64,000 nucleotides of DNA from Bacteroidota bacterium (GCA_030147525.1 JASBVF010000020.1:62001-126000), one strand, 5' to 3'; positions 33,819 through 42,665 are shown, counted from the first letter of the stretch. The notes: generated by a model not told the origin, from the letters alone. Program-made: numbers and translations.

Positions 33819-33967
33819 ATTGGTTTCAATTGACCCCGGCCTTTACCGCCTGGAATTTCCGGTTTTCAGCTGCCAATCTCCCTACGACTCCCAATAAAAC
33901 ACCATTGCTACTTGCTCCTTTTATGATTTTTCTATCGAATATTCCATGATTTGTATTTTTTTATCCG

Positions 33968-34033
33968 GTGACAAATATCATCTGCAAAATATTGTACCAA
34001 TGTTAAATTTGACACCTATAAGAAGTACATGTT
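33968..34033 (+). promoter_or_regulatory. Crp/Fnr-type site before the second module (weak promoter match)
   Basis: GTGACAAATATCAT (33968-33981) fits the site-1 consensus. At the standard offset lies TACATGTT (34026-34033), which keeps the TA but not the full TTTG. No second site is visible. The rest of the 470-bp gap between the first and second modules shows only this and the terminator. Confidence 0.4.
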
Positions 34034-34191
34034 TATACAAGAAAACAGAAAATAAGCAATCTTTTTAAAAGCCTGATTATCAATTAATTGCATGAATACT
34101 TAACCCGCCAACCAGTTTTCTTTAAGGTAGAATATAAAATCTCTTTCAGGGAGAAAAAGTATAGGATTTTTCATCCATAAAATCTGAACTT

Positions 34192-35136
34192 ATGTCACAG
34201 AATAACAACGAAGAAAACAATGGTCGCAGAAAGTTCATAGAAAAGGGGCTTCTTGCCGGCGCCCTCTCTGCCGCAACCCTTGCTACCGCTTGCTTTAAGC
34301 AGGATGGAGTGGAAGAAACAGGAGAAAAAGTAAAATTGCTGTCGCCTGACGGGGAAATTGTAGAGATTGATTCAGGTTATGTAAAGCCTATTCCTGATGA
34401 TATGATTGCTTATTCAAATAATATCAGACAAGGAATACCCGGCAGGAAATTCGTTATGGTAATCGACCTTTCCCGCTGCAAGAATTTGCGAAAATGCCAT
34501 GATGCCTGCGAAAAAATCCACTTCCTCCCTCCTGATAAAGAATGGTTGAAAGTACTCAAGATGCAGGACAATGAAGGCGCTTCTCCTTATTGGCAACCCA
34601 CCAACTGTTTTCACTGCGACCGACCGCCATGTGTAAAAGTCTGTCCGGTTAATGCCACTTTCAAAAGAACAGACGGAGTTGTCTTTATCGATACAGAACG
34701 ATGCATAGGTTGCAGGTTTTGCATGGTTGCCTGTCCTTACGGCGCCAGGTCTTTCAATTGGAATGAACCTAACATTCCGGAGGAAATCTACACCCAGCAC
34801 CACCACTCACCTGAGTCGATCATACCCAGAATCGGCACCGTTTCGAAATGTGATTTTTGCCCGGACATGGCCAGAAAGGGAGAACTGCCCCACTGTGTGA
34901 CCGCTTGCCCGAACGGGGTATATTACTTCGGTGATGAAAATGAAGATGCCGTCACAAATGGTTCCGAAACGCTCAAGTTGAGTGAATTGCTCACTGACCG
35001 TGCAGCATACAGATACATGGAAGAACTGGGCCTCGAACCACGTGTATATTACCTTCCACCAGTAAATCGACTCTTTCCTTTTGAAGATGATGAGTATTCT
35101 AAAAATTATGGCACGTTGATAAATCCAGCAGAATAA
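34192..35136 (+). CDS. Tat-exported Fe-S lipoprotein, four-cluster ferredoxin subunit, copy 2
   Basis: A 314-residue paralogue of the 29714 protein. Tat signal GRRKFIEKGLLAG with lipobox LATAC34. Cluster ligands: C96-C102-C106; C139-C142-C147-C151; C171-C174-C177-C181; C220-C223-C235-C239. As in copy 1, the first motif has a non-Cys residue (Leu99) where the second Cys is expected. The linker GEKVKLLSPDGEIVEIDS is also conserved. The NrfD paralogue follows at 61 bp. Codon usage and base composition are slightly more AT-rich than in copy 1, so the duplicates are not recent, identical copies. Confidence 0.88.
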   Translation: MSQNNNEENNGRRKFIEKGLLAGALSAATLATACFKQDGVEETGEKVKLLSPDGEIVEIDSGYVKPIPDDMIAYSNNIRQGIPGRKFVMVIDLSRCKNLRKCHDACEKIHFLPPDKEWLKVLKMQDNEGASPYWQPTNCFHCDRPPCVKVCPVNATFKRTDGVVFIDTERCIGCRFCMVACPYGARSFNWNEPNIPEEIYTQHHHSPESIIPRIGTVSKCDFCPDMARKGELPHCVTACPNGVYYFGDENEDAVTNGSETLKLSELLTDRAAYRYMEELGLEPRVYYLPPVNRLFPFEDDEYSKNYGTLINPAE

Positions 35137-35197
35137 AAATACTGGCTCTTTGGGTAGTTCCAACTAATTTGTCAATGTACCAAAATGATTAAACGTC

Positions 35198-36544
35198 ATG
35201 GCAAACCATTCAACACAACCTGCTTTGTCCCGGTTTGATGAAGAATTAAAATCAATCAGCAATGATCTTTTACCAAGGCCTTTTGGGCGAAAGGGTAAGA
35301 TTTGGACCTGGCTGCTATTGATCATAACCGCAATTGGTATTTTCTTCTATATTCAGCAATTAAAAGACGGACTTATTGTAACTGCCCTGAGGGATTATAC
35401 ACCTTGGGGCATTTATATTTCCAATTTCGTTTTCTTCGTTGCCATCAGCCTTGTCGGATCACTGATCAGTGCCATCCTGAAGCTAACAGGCGCTTCCTGG
35501 CGTACACCTATGACGAGGATTTCGGAAATCATAGCTGTAGCAGCCATTATTTTCGCTGCCATTACGATCACCATAGATATGGGCCGGCCGGACCGGTTTT
35601 TAAATCTTTTCTTTCATGGCAGAATGCAGTCCCCGATTATCTGGGACGTAATTGTCATCACTACCTACCTGATTCTCAGCTTGTTATTTCTTTACATACC
35701 AATGATTCCGGACCTGGCCTACATGAGAGACAATTTTAAAAACGTCCCGAAATGGCAGCAAAAGCTCTATCGGAAATTGGCAATCAACTGGAAAAATTCC
35801 CCAGGACAAAAAGACAGGATGAAGCAAATTATTTTAATCCTGTCTGTCATGATTATTCCGGTAGCATTCGGAATTCACACCGTCACTTCCTGGCTCTTTG
35901 CAGCCACCCTTAGGCCGGGTTGGGATAGCACAAACTTTGGTCCTTATTTTATTTCCGGAGCTTTTGTGGTAGGGGCGGGAGGTGTGATCGTAGCCATGTA
36001 TGTATTCTGGAAGTATCTGGATATGAAAAAATATTTTACGGATGCCCATTTTGATAAAATGGGTAAGCTGCTGGTCTTATTATCCCTGGTGTATTTTTAT
36101 TTCAATATCAATGAATATTTTATTCCGGCTTATAAGTTGAAAGGCATAGACAGTGCACACCTTCAGGAGCTTTTCGTCGGATCTTATGCCTGGTTATTCT
36201 GGTCAACACAATTGATCGGCATGATCATACCAATCATTGTTCTATTGTTCAAGAAAGGAAGAAAACCTTTCCCCATGTTCATTATGTCCTTATTCGTTAT
36301 AGTAGGCGCCTGGACCAAGCGTTTCCTGATTGTGGTTCCAACATTAAACCACCCATATATCCCCATACAACGTGTTCCGGAAGAATGGCTCCATTATATT
36401 CCGACTATACCCGAATGGTTCATCACCATAGGTACATTGACCGGAGCCTTGCTGATCATTACACTTTTTGTGAGGTTATTTCCGGTTGTTCCGATTGTGG
36501 AAACTGCTGAAGAACACGTATCGCATGAGGAAGAGGACAAGTAA
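35198..36544 (+). CDS. NrfD/PsrC-family 10-TM quinol-interacting membrane subunit, copy 2
   Basis: A 448-residue membrane protein with about ten helices, matching the 30744 protein in order and motifs (WGIYISNFVFFVAISLVG, WRTPMTRISE, MQSPIIWDVIVITTYLILSL). It is presumed to oxidise or reduce menaquinone and exchange electrons with the Fe-S lipoprotein encoded immediately upstream. The C-terminal His/Glu-rich tail (EEHVSHEEEDK) differs from copy 1. Paralogues that keep the same neighbours suggest the whole module was duplicated as a unit and then diverged. Confidence 0.88.
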   Translation: MANHSTQPALSRFDEELKSISNDLLPRPFGRKGKIWTWLLLIITAIGIFFYIQQLKDGLIVTALRDYTPWGIYISNFVFFVAISLVGSLISAILKLTGASWRTPMTRISEIIAVAAIIFAAITITIDMGRPDRFLNLFFHGRMQSPIIWDVIVITTYLILSLLFLYIPMIPDLAYMRDNFKNVPKWQQKLYRKLAINWKNSPGQKDRMKQIILILSVMIIPVAFGIHTVTSWLFAATLRPGWDSTNFGPYFISGAFVVGAGGVIVAMYVFWKYLDMKKYFTDAHFDKMGKLLVLLSLVYFYFNINEYFIPAYKLKGIDSAHLQELFVGSYAWLFWSTQLIGMIIPIIVLLFKKGRKPFPMFIMSLFVIVGAWTKRFLIVVPTLNHPYIPIQRVPEEWLHYIPTIPEWFITIGTLTGALLIITLFVRLFPVVPIVETAEEHVSHEEEDK

Positions 36545-36646
36545 AGCTTTAACACTTTCCTGAACCAGAAAGCGCTGATAATCTAATAGTTAGATGTAAG
36601 CAGCACAGAAAACGCCTGCTGTATTTCTTACTAAAAAGTTAGAAAA

Positions 36647-37546
36647 ATGAATATCAATATTTCAAAAATCCGTCATACCCTATGGGTAATGCTGACACTG
36701 GCAATGGTCTGCGGTAGCACATCAACAGCTTTTAACCAGGAGGATGATAGCCCTCCGGAAAAAAACAGAGCAAGGCTAACCCTCAGTTACTACAACATTA
36801 ATAATACTACTCAAAAACTGGCAGCAACCGTTAAAACCAGGGTCGAGGGATTTTACACTCCCGTCAGTGATGTTGAGATTCAATTTTACCGTAATGAGGT
36901 TTCGGAGGAAAATCTGCTTGGAACCACGGCAACCGGCATCAATGGTGAAGCTATACTCGAATTTAAGCCGGATTCAGATACTGCACTATTAACAACATTC
37001 ATAGCTGTTCTCGAAAACAACCCTGAGTTGGAAGATACGGAGGAGGAAATTGAAATCAAAAAAGGAATCCTGAATATGGAAACCGAAGAAGCAGATTCGG
37101 TAAGAACGATCCGCATTTTTGTAGGCGAACCAGATAGCGAAGGAAATATCACGCCTATCTCAGATGTAGAAGTCAGGGCCTATGTAAAACGCCTTTTCGG
37201 ACTGATGGCTGTAACCGAGGAGGCTGAATATACTGATGAAGAAGGGTATCTTGAGGCGGAATTTCCTTATGACATACCCGGGGATGTTAATGGGAATCTC
37301 ACCATCGTCGCCAGGGTGATTGACAACGACGAACTTGGCTATCTGGAGTTCAATAAAACCATTGCCTGGGGAGTTCCCAACACAATCGACCGTGAAAAAT
37401 TAACCAAAGAGTTGTGGCTTTCCCATTCCAACGTTCCCAACATTTTGCTCATTCTCACTAATATTTTGCTGCTCGGCATCTTCGGACTCATTGGCTATGT
37501 CATCTATCAATTATTTAATATTTCGAAACTGGGCTTATCAAATTGA
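36647..37546 (+). CDS. membrane-anchored Ig-like protein of the NrfD module, copy 2
   Basis: A 299-residue paralogue of the 32247 protein. It has a signal segment (about 10-28), two beta-sandwich-like regions (TLSYYNINNTTQKLAATVKT with VEGFYTPVSDVEIQFYRN, then RIFVGEPDSEGNITPISDVE) and a C-terminal membrane helix (ILLILTNILLLGIFGLIGYV) with a short cytoplasmic end. The shared pattern GxMTDENGEAEIEFP / YTDEEGYLEAEFPYD marks the second domain. No enzyme motif or metal-binding Cys/His cluster is visible. Function unknown; a structural role beside the quinol subunit is inferred from conserved synteny. Confidence 0.7.
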   Translation: MNINISKIRHTLWVMLTLAMVCGSTSTAFNQEDDSPPEKNRARLTLSYYNINNTTQKLAATVKTRVEGFYTPVSDVEIQFYRNEVSEENLLGTTATGINGEAILEFKPDSDTALLTTFIAVLENNPELEDTEEEIEIKKGILNMETEEADSVRTIRIFVGEPDSEGNITPISDVEVRAYVKRLFGLMAVTEEAEYTDEEGYLEAEFPYDIPGDVNGNLTIVARVIDNDELGYLEFNKTIAWGVPNTIDREKLTKELWLSHSNVPNILLILTNILLLGIFGLIGYVIYQLFNISKLGLSN

Positions 37547-37798
37547 AAAAGAAGGAAGATTGGAAGGGGTCCAACCAATGGACATTTTTTAAATTAAAAG
37601 TTTCACCTCTGGAAAGTGCCGATTGAAAAATTGAGCTAAATAAAAAAAGGGAAAGCATGTGACTTCCCGTGGTTAATAAGTCAAAAATGTGCAAACAGAC
37701 TGAAAACTCTCTCTTAATAATAGCAGAAAGTAGAAGCCAACTTTGAATCAAGAAAGTGCTTAAATGACTATTTCTTTCCTAATTCACTAAAATTGCTA

Positions 37799-38197
37799 AT
37801 GATGAAAAACAGGATTTTTTCAATGTTTATTCTTTGCGCAGCTGGTATAATCGCATTCGCTTTTACCATGCCTGATCAATCCAAACCATGGCCTGTACCA
37901 GACAAGTACAAGAAAATGGAGAACCCGGTAAAATATGACAAAGCAGCTGCATCTGCGCTTTGGTCAAAACACTGCAAATCTTGCCACGGCAAGGACGGGG
38001 TTGGTGATGGGCCAAAAGCCGCACAATTGGATACGCCTGCAGGCGACTTTACCGTTTCTTCTTTCCAAAAGCAAAGTGATGGTGCTTTGTATTACAAAGT
38101 TTTGGAAGGCCGGGATGACATGCCTTCTTTCAAAAAGAAAATTCCGGATAGTGAGGACCTGTGGCAACTGGTTCACTTCATGAGAACTTTTAAATAA
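37799..38197 (+). CDS. membrane-anchored monohaem cytochrome c, copy 2
   Basis: A 132-residue class I cytochrome c, near-identical in layout to the 33306 protein: N-terminal hydrophobic anchor, conserved SKPWPVPDKYKKMENPVK segment, haem motif CKSCHGKDG, Met in GRDDMPSF and C-terminal WQLVHFMRTF helix. Consecutive in-frame ATGs at 37799 and 37802 are both possible starts. The 245-bp gap before it has no obvious promoter, so it is probably co-transcribed with the second module and ends at the terminator at 38218. Confidence 0.9.
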   Translation: MMKNRIFSMFILCAAGIIAFAFTMPDQSKPWPVPDKYKKMENPVKYDKAAASALWSKHCKSCHGKDGVGDGPKAAQLDTPAGDFTVSSFQKQSDGALYYKVLEGRDDMPSFKKKIPDSEDLWQLVHFMRTFK

Positions 38198-38217
38198 TTT
38201 CACCAATCATTCAAAGA

Positions 38218-38256
38218 AAACGCCGTGGGAGCTGCTCAGCTCCTGCGGCGTTTTTA
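38218..38256 (+). terminator. terminator closing the second module
   Basis: AACGCCG..GGAGCTG and CAGCTCC..CGGCGTTTTT form a long GC-rich stem with a TG/TG internal mismatch, followed by a T-tract. Confidence 0.85.
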
Positions 38257-38277
38257 TTTATTACCCCCTGCCCTCAA

Positions 38278-38343
38278 GTGATAAAGCTCACTTAGGCTGC
38301 TGATAAAACTCACTTTGAAAAGCTGCCGATGCTGGTATTCTTG
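38278..38343 (+). promoter_or_regulatory. tandem Crp/Fnr-type sites with -7 box before ResB-CcsA
   Basis: GTGATAAAGCTCAC (38278-38291) and CTGATAAAACTCAC (38300-38313) have centres 22 bp apart; TATTCTTG (38336-38343) sits exactly at the expected -7 position with one mismatch to TAnnTTTG. It links cytochrome maturation to the same regulator as the cytochromes. Confidence 0.7.
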
Positions 38344-38397
38344 TTGTCTGAAATCAAACTTTATTAATCATCTAACAACTCACGAATACCTCTCGCA

Positions 38398-40137
38398 ATG
38401 GCAGCAAATCACACCAACCGTCTCCAATCAAATCATGGAGAATCACACACTAACGGCAGCCGGGGATTCAAACGGGTAAGCTACCTGCTCTGGCTATTAA
38501 TCCTGTCCGGCCTCGTAGCTCAAAACAGTGAAGTTTTTCTTCAAAAAAATGGTGCATCAGAATGGGTGAGCCTGGCAGCAGGGTTTACGGTACTCGCAGT
38601 CTTTGGGGTGCTTTTTTTCAAACCCGTTTACAAAATCATCGATACGCCGCACTTTGCTATCTCCAGCTTGCTGGTGATAGCCGTTGGCACTGCACTGGGC
38701 ACATTCGTTTCCCAAACTGTGCCTTACGAAGTTTTCACCGAGCGTTACGGAGAAACAGGAAGTGCAGTCCTTCGCTTCTTCCAACTTGACGATGTTTTTC
38801 ACAGCTGGTGGTACGTGTCGTTGTACGCCGCATTGGGACTTAGCCTGGTGAAAATTAGTCTGAAGAAAAAACTGAGCCGGGAAAACATCGGTTTCCACCT
38901 GGCCCACCTCTCCCCTATCATTATACTTTTTGGTTTTTGGGTGGATTATTTTTACGGCTTCCGGGGCATCATTCAATTGGAAGAAGGACAAGCCAAAAAC
39001 GTCGTTCAGGTGTACGACGGCCACACCAATTATCTGAAAGACAGCACGGAACTACCTTTCAGCATCCAACTCGACAAATTTCAATTCGAAAGACACGACC
39101 CTGACTACCGCCTTCAAATCTGGCGCATGGAACAGGAAGCCCATGCCCAGGAAATTTCCCTACACGAAAATCAAAAACCTGCAAAGCCGGAGATTCTCGC
39201 TTCGTTTCCGCTGGAATTGATGAAACCCCGCAAAATATATGGAACGGACATTCGCTTCCGGCTCACGGATTTCTATCCGGATTTCACTTTCGAATACACC
39301 TACCCTGACAATATCGATACCATCGAAGCACGGGACCCCGGGATTCAACTGGAGTTGAAAACGGACTTTGGTGACGCAGCATTGCAATTGCGTGCCAATC
39401 AGCCTGGCAGGGATAAAATCGCAGATGAAGGTATCGTAGGCGCCTGGATGGAATTTTACTGGGAATTGCCTGCCGAGTTGGTTGCGGGGCTGAACAAACA
39501 GCCTGTCGACAAAAAATTGGCAGAAGTGAACCGGGTAATTTTTGCAGGAAACGAACGCAGGATTTACTTTCTCATTGATAAAAAACTGACTGTAGAACCG
39601 CTGGAACCCGGCAAGTTTTACCCCATCGAAAGCAAGGAGGGCGCCGGTTTTACCATTTTCCACTTGTTCCCGGATGCAGCACATCTGCAGGCGATTCCAA
39701 CCACGAAAAGCGAAGAGCTGAACAACCCTGTCGCCATGGTCGAGATTTGGAACAAAACGATACCCGGCTCCAAACAGGCCTACCTCTACCCCGGCAACGC
39801 CGAGCGAAGGAGCGGGAGTTTTGAAATCCCCGGCACCCCTTATTTCCTGGCGCTGGAGTCGTTCAAAGACATGGAAACCAAGTTTTTCAAAAGCGACCTG
39901 ACCGTTTTGGATAAAAATGGCGAAGCCGTACACCAGCAATACGTGAAAGTAAACGAGCCCATGCTGTACAATGGTTACCGTTTTTACCAAACAGACTACG
40001 ACCCGAATCGGCCCACCTACTCAGGCATCGGCGTGAGCCATGAGCCGGGACTTTACGTGATTTACTTTGGATTCTTTATAATGGTCGCAGGTATTGCGCA
40101 GATGTTTTACGGTAAAACACGCAAGCAGGAAGTTTAG
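38398..40137 (+). CDS. ResB-like cytochrome c maturation protein (CcsB)
   Basis: A 579-residue membrane protein of System II cytochrome c biogenesis. Hydrophobic helices lie at about 28-50, 58-80, 90-112, 140-160 and 175-195; a large periplasmic domain follows (about 200-550), with a closing helix near the C-terminus (LYVIYFGFFIMVAGIAQMFY). His residues in IGFHLAHLSPII and MLYNGYRFYQTDYDPN typify ResB-like proteins, which with CcsA carry haem across the membrane and attach it to CXXCH motifs. The CcsA gene follows about 150 bp downstream, so these genes would mature the cytochromes encoded on both sides. Confidence 0.85.
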   Translation: MAANHTNRLQSNHGESHTNGSRGFKRVSYLLWLLILSGLVAQNSEVFLQKNGASEWVSLAAGFTVLAVFGVLFFKPVYKIIDTPHFAISSLLVIAVGTALGTFVSQTVPYEVFTERYGETGSAVLRFFQLDDVFHSWWYVSLYAALGLSLVKISLKKKLSRENIGFHLAHLSPIIILFGFWVDYFYGFRGIIQLEEGQAKNVVQVYDGHTNYLKDSTELPFSIQLDKFQFERHDPDYRLQIWRMEQEAHAQEISLHENQKPAKPEILASFPLELMKPRKIYGTDIRFRLTDFYPDFTFEYTYPDNIDTIEARDPGIQLELKTDFGDAALQLRANQPGRDKIADEGIVGAWMEFYWELPAELVAGLNKQPVDKKLAEVNRVIFAGNERRIYFLIDKKLTVEPLEPGKFYPIESKEGAGFTIFHLFPDAAHLQAIPTTKSEELNNPVAMVEIWNKTIPGSKQAYLYPGNAERRSGSFEIPGTPYFLALESFKDMETKFFKSDLTVLDKNGEAVHQQYVKVNEPMLYNGYRFYQTDYDPNRPTYSGIGVSHEPGLYVIYFGFFIMVAGIAQMFYGKTRKQEV

Positions 40138-40148
40138 CTTAACCACAT

Positions 40149-40271
40149 AGCGCCGGCTTATTGAAATTGAGAAATTTTAGAAATTGGAAATTTGATCTAC
40201 CGCTTTGATTTTCAAGTAGTTACTTAATTTCTTAATGTCAGTTAATTTCTCAATTTCAATGAGCCAGCGCT
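40149..40271. repeat. about 123-bp inverted-repeat element, copy 2
   Basis: Outer arms AGCGCCGGCT and AGCCAGCGCT (one mismatch) enclose TTGAAATTGAGAAATT and its complement AATTTCTCAATTTCAA, with core CGCTTTGATTTTCAAG. The inner part is the reverse complement of the element at 24768-24873. It lies between the ResB-like and CcsA genes without disrupting either. Confidence 0.75.
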
Positions 40272-40290
40272 ACTTTCAATAAAAAAAGCC

Positions 40291-41130
40291 ATGTTCGAAA
40301 GTTTCTATTATACCTCCATGTTGTTCAAGGTCACTTTTGTGCTTTACCTGGTCGCATTGCTGGCCTATTTCGTTGGCACCTTTGCAAAAGGTAAAATATT
40401 CGGCACCATCGCTATTTCACTGTTTGGCATTGCCTTCCTCAGTTGCACCGTTCTCATCGTTGACCGTTGGATCGAGGCAGGTCGGCCGCCGTTTAAAACG
40501 TTTTTCGAATCGCTGATTTTTGCGGTCTGGACGATCTCGCTGGTCAGCATCATTGCGGAGCAAAAATTCAAAGTACGGTTGGTAGGTTTGCTTTCAGCCT
40601 TGAGTATTGCTGGAATATTCCTCTATGCCCTGACCAAACGGGACGTGGAAATCATTGCCCTGCCACCCGCTTTGCAGACGTGGATGTTCATCCCTCACGT
40701 CATTTCCTACTTTCTGGCTTATGGGGCGCTGTTTGTGGCGGGTATTGGCGCTGTGTTATTTTTGGTTTTCCCGAAGGGCATGGCGTCGCACCACACGTTG
40801 GGAGAACAATCGAGGATCGACTTCAGCGTATTTACCTACCAGATTGCGAAGCTTGGATTTCTGTTTCTAACAGCAGGTTTACTGCTCGGCGCCTGGTGGG
40901 GCCAGAGCGCCTGGTCGAACTACTGGGGCTGGGACCCGAAGGAAAACTGGGCCTTGATTACCTGGCTGATCTTTGCTGCCTACCTGCATTTCAGAAATAT
41001 CAAATCGATGGACCAAAAGAAACTTTCCTGGGTCGTTATCATCGGCGTTGCAGCTATTATTTTCACTTACCTGGGTATGGATTATCTGCCTACTGCCAAC
41101 GACAGTATGCACGTTTACTCAAATGGTTGA
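40291..41130 (+). CDS. ccsA: CcsA-family cytochrome c assembly protein
   Basis: A 279-residue membrane protein with about eight helices and the tryptophan-rich haem-handling motif WGQSAWSNYWGWDPKENWAL (about residues 205-224). Conserved histidines (HVISYF, MHVYSNG) are the usual haem ligands. Together with the ResB-like protein it forms the CcsBA haem lyase. It follows the ResB gene on the same strand after a repeat element and ends at a good terminator at 41204. Confidence 0.9.
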   Translation: MFESFYYTSMLFKVTFVLYLVALLAYFVGTFAKGKIFGTIAISLFGIAFLSCTVLIVDRWIEAGRPPFKTFFESLIFAVWTISLVSIIAEQKFKVRLVGLLSALSIAGIFLYALTKRDVEIIALPPALQTWMFIPHVISYFLAYGALFVAGIGAVLFLVFPKGMASHHTLGEQSRIDFSVFTYQIAKLGFLFLTAGLLLGAWWGQSAWSNYWGWDPKENWALITWLIFAAYLHFRNIKSMDQKKLSWVVIIGVAAIIFTYLGMDYLPTANDSMHVYSNG

Positions 41131-41203
41131 AACCGACTAATTTCATAATAAGCTAATAATCAACACATTAAAAACCAATTGTTTTTCCCTTTCAATAGAC
41201 ACA

Positions 41204-41240
41204 GAGGAGCATCGGACAAGATGCTCCTTCTTCTTTTTAC
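41204..41240 (+). terminator. terminator after CcsA
   Basis: AGGAGCATC, a 6-nt loop and GATGCTCCT form a stem followed by TCTTCTTTTT. Confidence 0.8.
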
Positions 41241-41277
41241 CACCACAAATTCCCGGATTTTACGCCCTGACAATATT

Positions 41278-41343
41278 GTGACATTTATCACCCTTCCCCA
41301 TGACTTAGGTCATGAACGTACTTTGAAAAACACCTGACCTTCG
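41278..41343 (+). promoter_or_regulatory. tandem Crp/Fnr-type sites before the hexahaem lipoprotein
   Basis: GTGACATTTATCAC (41278-41291) and ATGACTTAGGTCAT (41300-41313) have centres 22 bp apart. The expected -7 position holds only GACCTTCG (two mismatches); GTACTTTG at 41318-41325 is a better -7 box but is closer than the usual spacing. The sites are convincing; the exact start is not. Confidence 0.65.
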
Positions 41344-41416
41344 TTTTGACAAAAGAATGACACAGTTCACATTGATCGAATGACTTCACTAAATTTTTAA
41401 CTAAAATCCGTCACCA

Positions 41417-42484
41417 ATGAGAGTCAAGATTTCATTTCTCTGGTTACTCAGTTTAGCGCTCGTATTTGCTCTCGCTTCTTGTGAAGGCGATGCTGGCGAT
41501 ATTGGTCCTGCCGGCCCTGCTGGCCCTACCGGCCCCGCCGGCCCCGCTGGCCCCGCAGGTGGAGACCTCGCTCAAAACTGTATTGATTGCCACGGCAATA
41601 ACCAACTCATTACCGCAAAATTGTTCCAGTGGGAACACTCAACGCACGCAACGGGTGGTCACTATGAAAGAAATGCCACCAGCTGCGCAATTTGCCACAC
41701 CAGCCAGGGCTTCCTCGAAAGAGCTGCCACAGGTGCTCAGCAAACAGCTGCTGCTATTGAGAATCCACTGCCACAAAACTGCTACACCTGCCACAAAATC
41801 CACACCACGTACACGGCTGATGACTGGGCTTCAACCCAGCCCAATCCGGTAACATTCTGGGTTGGAGGCGAAACCAAAGATTTGGGTAAAGCAAACATCT
41901 GTATCAGCTGCCACCAGGCACGTGTACCATCTCCGGCACTGCCTGATGCTTCCACGGGAGGATCTATTACCGTCACCAACAAACGTTATGGACCACACCA
42001 TGGTGCACAGGGCATGATGCTTACCGGCGCAGGCGCTTACAGAGTGGGAACCGGCTACGAAAACTCTTCGCACACTACATTAGTCACAAATGGCTGTGTT
42101 ACTTGTCACATGGCAACCGCCCAGGGTACTGCCTCAGGTGGTCACACCTTCAATGTAGCCGATGAAAGCGGCCGCATCAACACAGCAGGATGTGTCGCTT
42201 GTCACTCTGATGCTGCCGCACTCAACACTAAGATTAATGACACACAGGCTGAAATTGCTGATCTGCTTCAACAACTTGAAACCAAGTTGATCGAAAAAGG
42301 CATCCTCAATCCTAACGATCTGCCTTATGCTGCGGCAAGCAGTAGTAACCCGCTTGTATTAACTGAACACCAGGCAGGTGCTTTGTGGAACTATCAATAC
42401 GTACGAGAAGATCAAAGTATGGGCATCCACAACTACAAGCTTGCGAAGAAGCTTTTGCAAAACTCCCTCGCAGCTTTGAACTAA
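41417..42484 (+). CDS. hexahaem cytochrome c lipoprotein with collagen-like stalk
   Basis: A 355-residue lipoprotein (lipobox LASC, Cys about 22). Directly after the Cys is a GPAGPAGPTGPAGPAGPAG collagen-like stretch, followed by six CXXCH motifs: CIDCH, CAICH, CYTCH, CISCH, CVTCH and CVACH, all within about residues 50-260. Several free His residues (HSTHATGGHYE, GPHHGAQGM, HTTL) could be distal ligands. The C-terminal 100 residues are helical. It is probably an outer-membrane-anchored multihaem electron carrier on a stiff stalk, perhaps the terminal exit of the electron-transfer island. The acceptor is unknown. Single-gene transcript with tandem regulatory sites and terminator. Confidence 0.88.
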   Translation: MRVKISFLWLLSLALVFALASCEGDAGDIGPAGPAGPTGPAGPAGPAGGDLAQNCIDCHGNNQLITAKLFQWEHSTHATGGHYERNATSCAICHTSQGFLERAATGAQQTAAAIENPLPQNCYTCHKIHTTYTADDWASTQPNPVTFWVGGETKDLGKANICISCHQARVPSPALPDASTGGSITVTNKRYGPHHGAQGMMLTGAGAYRVGTGYENSSHTTLVTNGCVTCHMATAQGTASGGHTFNVADESGRINTAGCVACHSDAAALNTKINDTQAEIADLLQQLETKLIEKGILNPNDLPYAAASSSNPLVLTEHQAGALWNYQYVREDQSMGIHNYKLAKKLLQNSLAALN

Positions 42485-42562
42485 CATCCAAACTGCCATG
42501 AACGCAAATATGTGCTAAGCACATCTTGACAAACTCATGGAACTTTTGCGAATGCCAATCAG

Positions 42563-42598
42563 AAAAGGTGGAATCTTCTTGAGCCCACCTTTTCTTTT
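42563..42598 (+). terminator. terminator after the hexahaem gene
   Basis: AAAAGGTGG, a 13-nt loop and CCACCTTTT form a stem, with further T-rich sequence behind. Confidence 0.8.
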
Positions 42599-42665
42599 AA
42601 AAACAACTGCTCCCACACTTAGCGAACACTTTTTAAAAGCGATAAATCAATAAAATTTCTTTTTT

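Noticed and set aside
29714-38197. Alternative complex III (Act) operon
   Set aside because: Act needs a pentahaem ActA and a large ActB with a molybdopterin-like domain. Here the Fe-S protein has about 315 residues and neither ActA nor the large ActB is present.
39160-39990. A 276-codon open frame opposite the ResB-like gene
   Set aside because: Antisense to a gene with clear family features; no motif or signal peptide in the translation.
42510-42524. Palindrome ATGTGC-TAA-GCACAT and a nearby TGA-N5-TCA as a regulatory pair before the second DUF5777 gene
   Set aside because: The spacing does not fit the 22-bp/55.5-bp layout, the half sites have N5, and a strong terminator lies between them and the gene.
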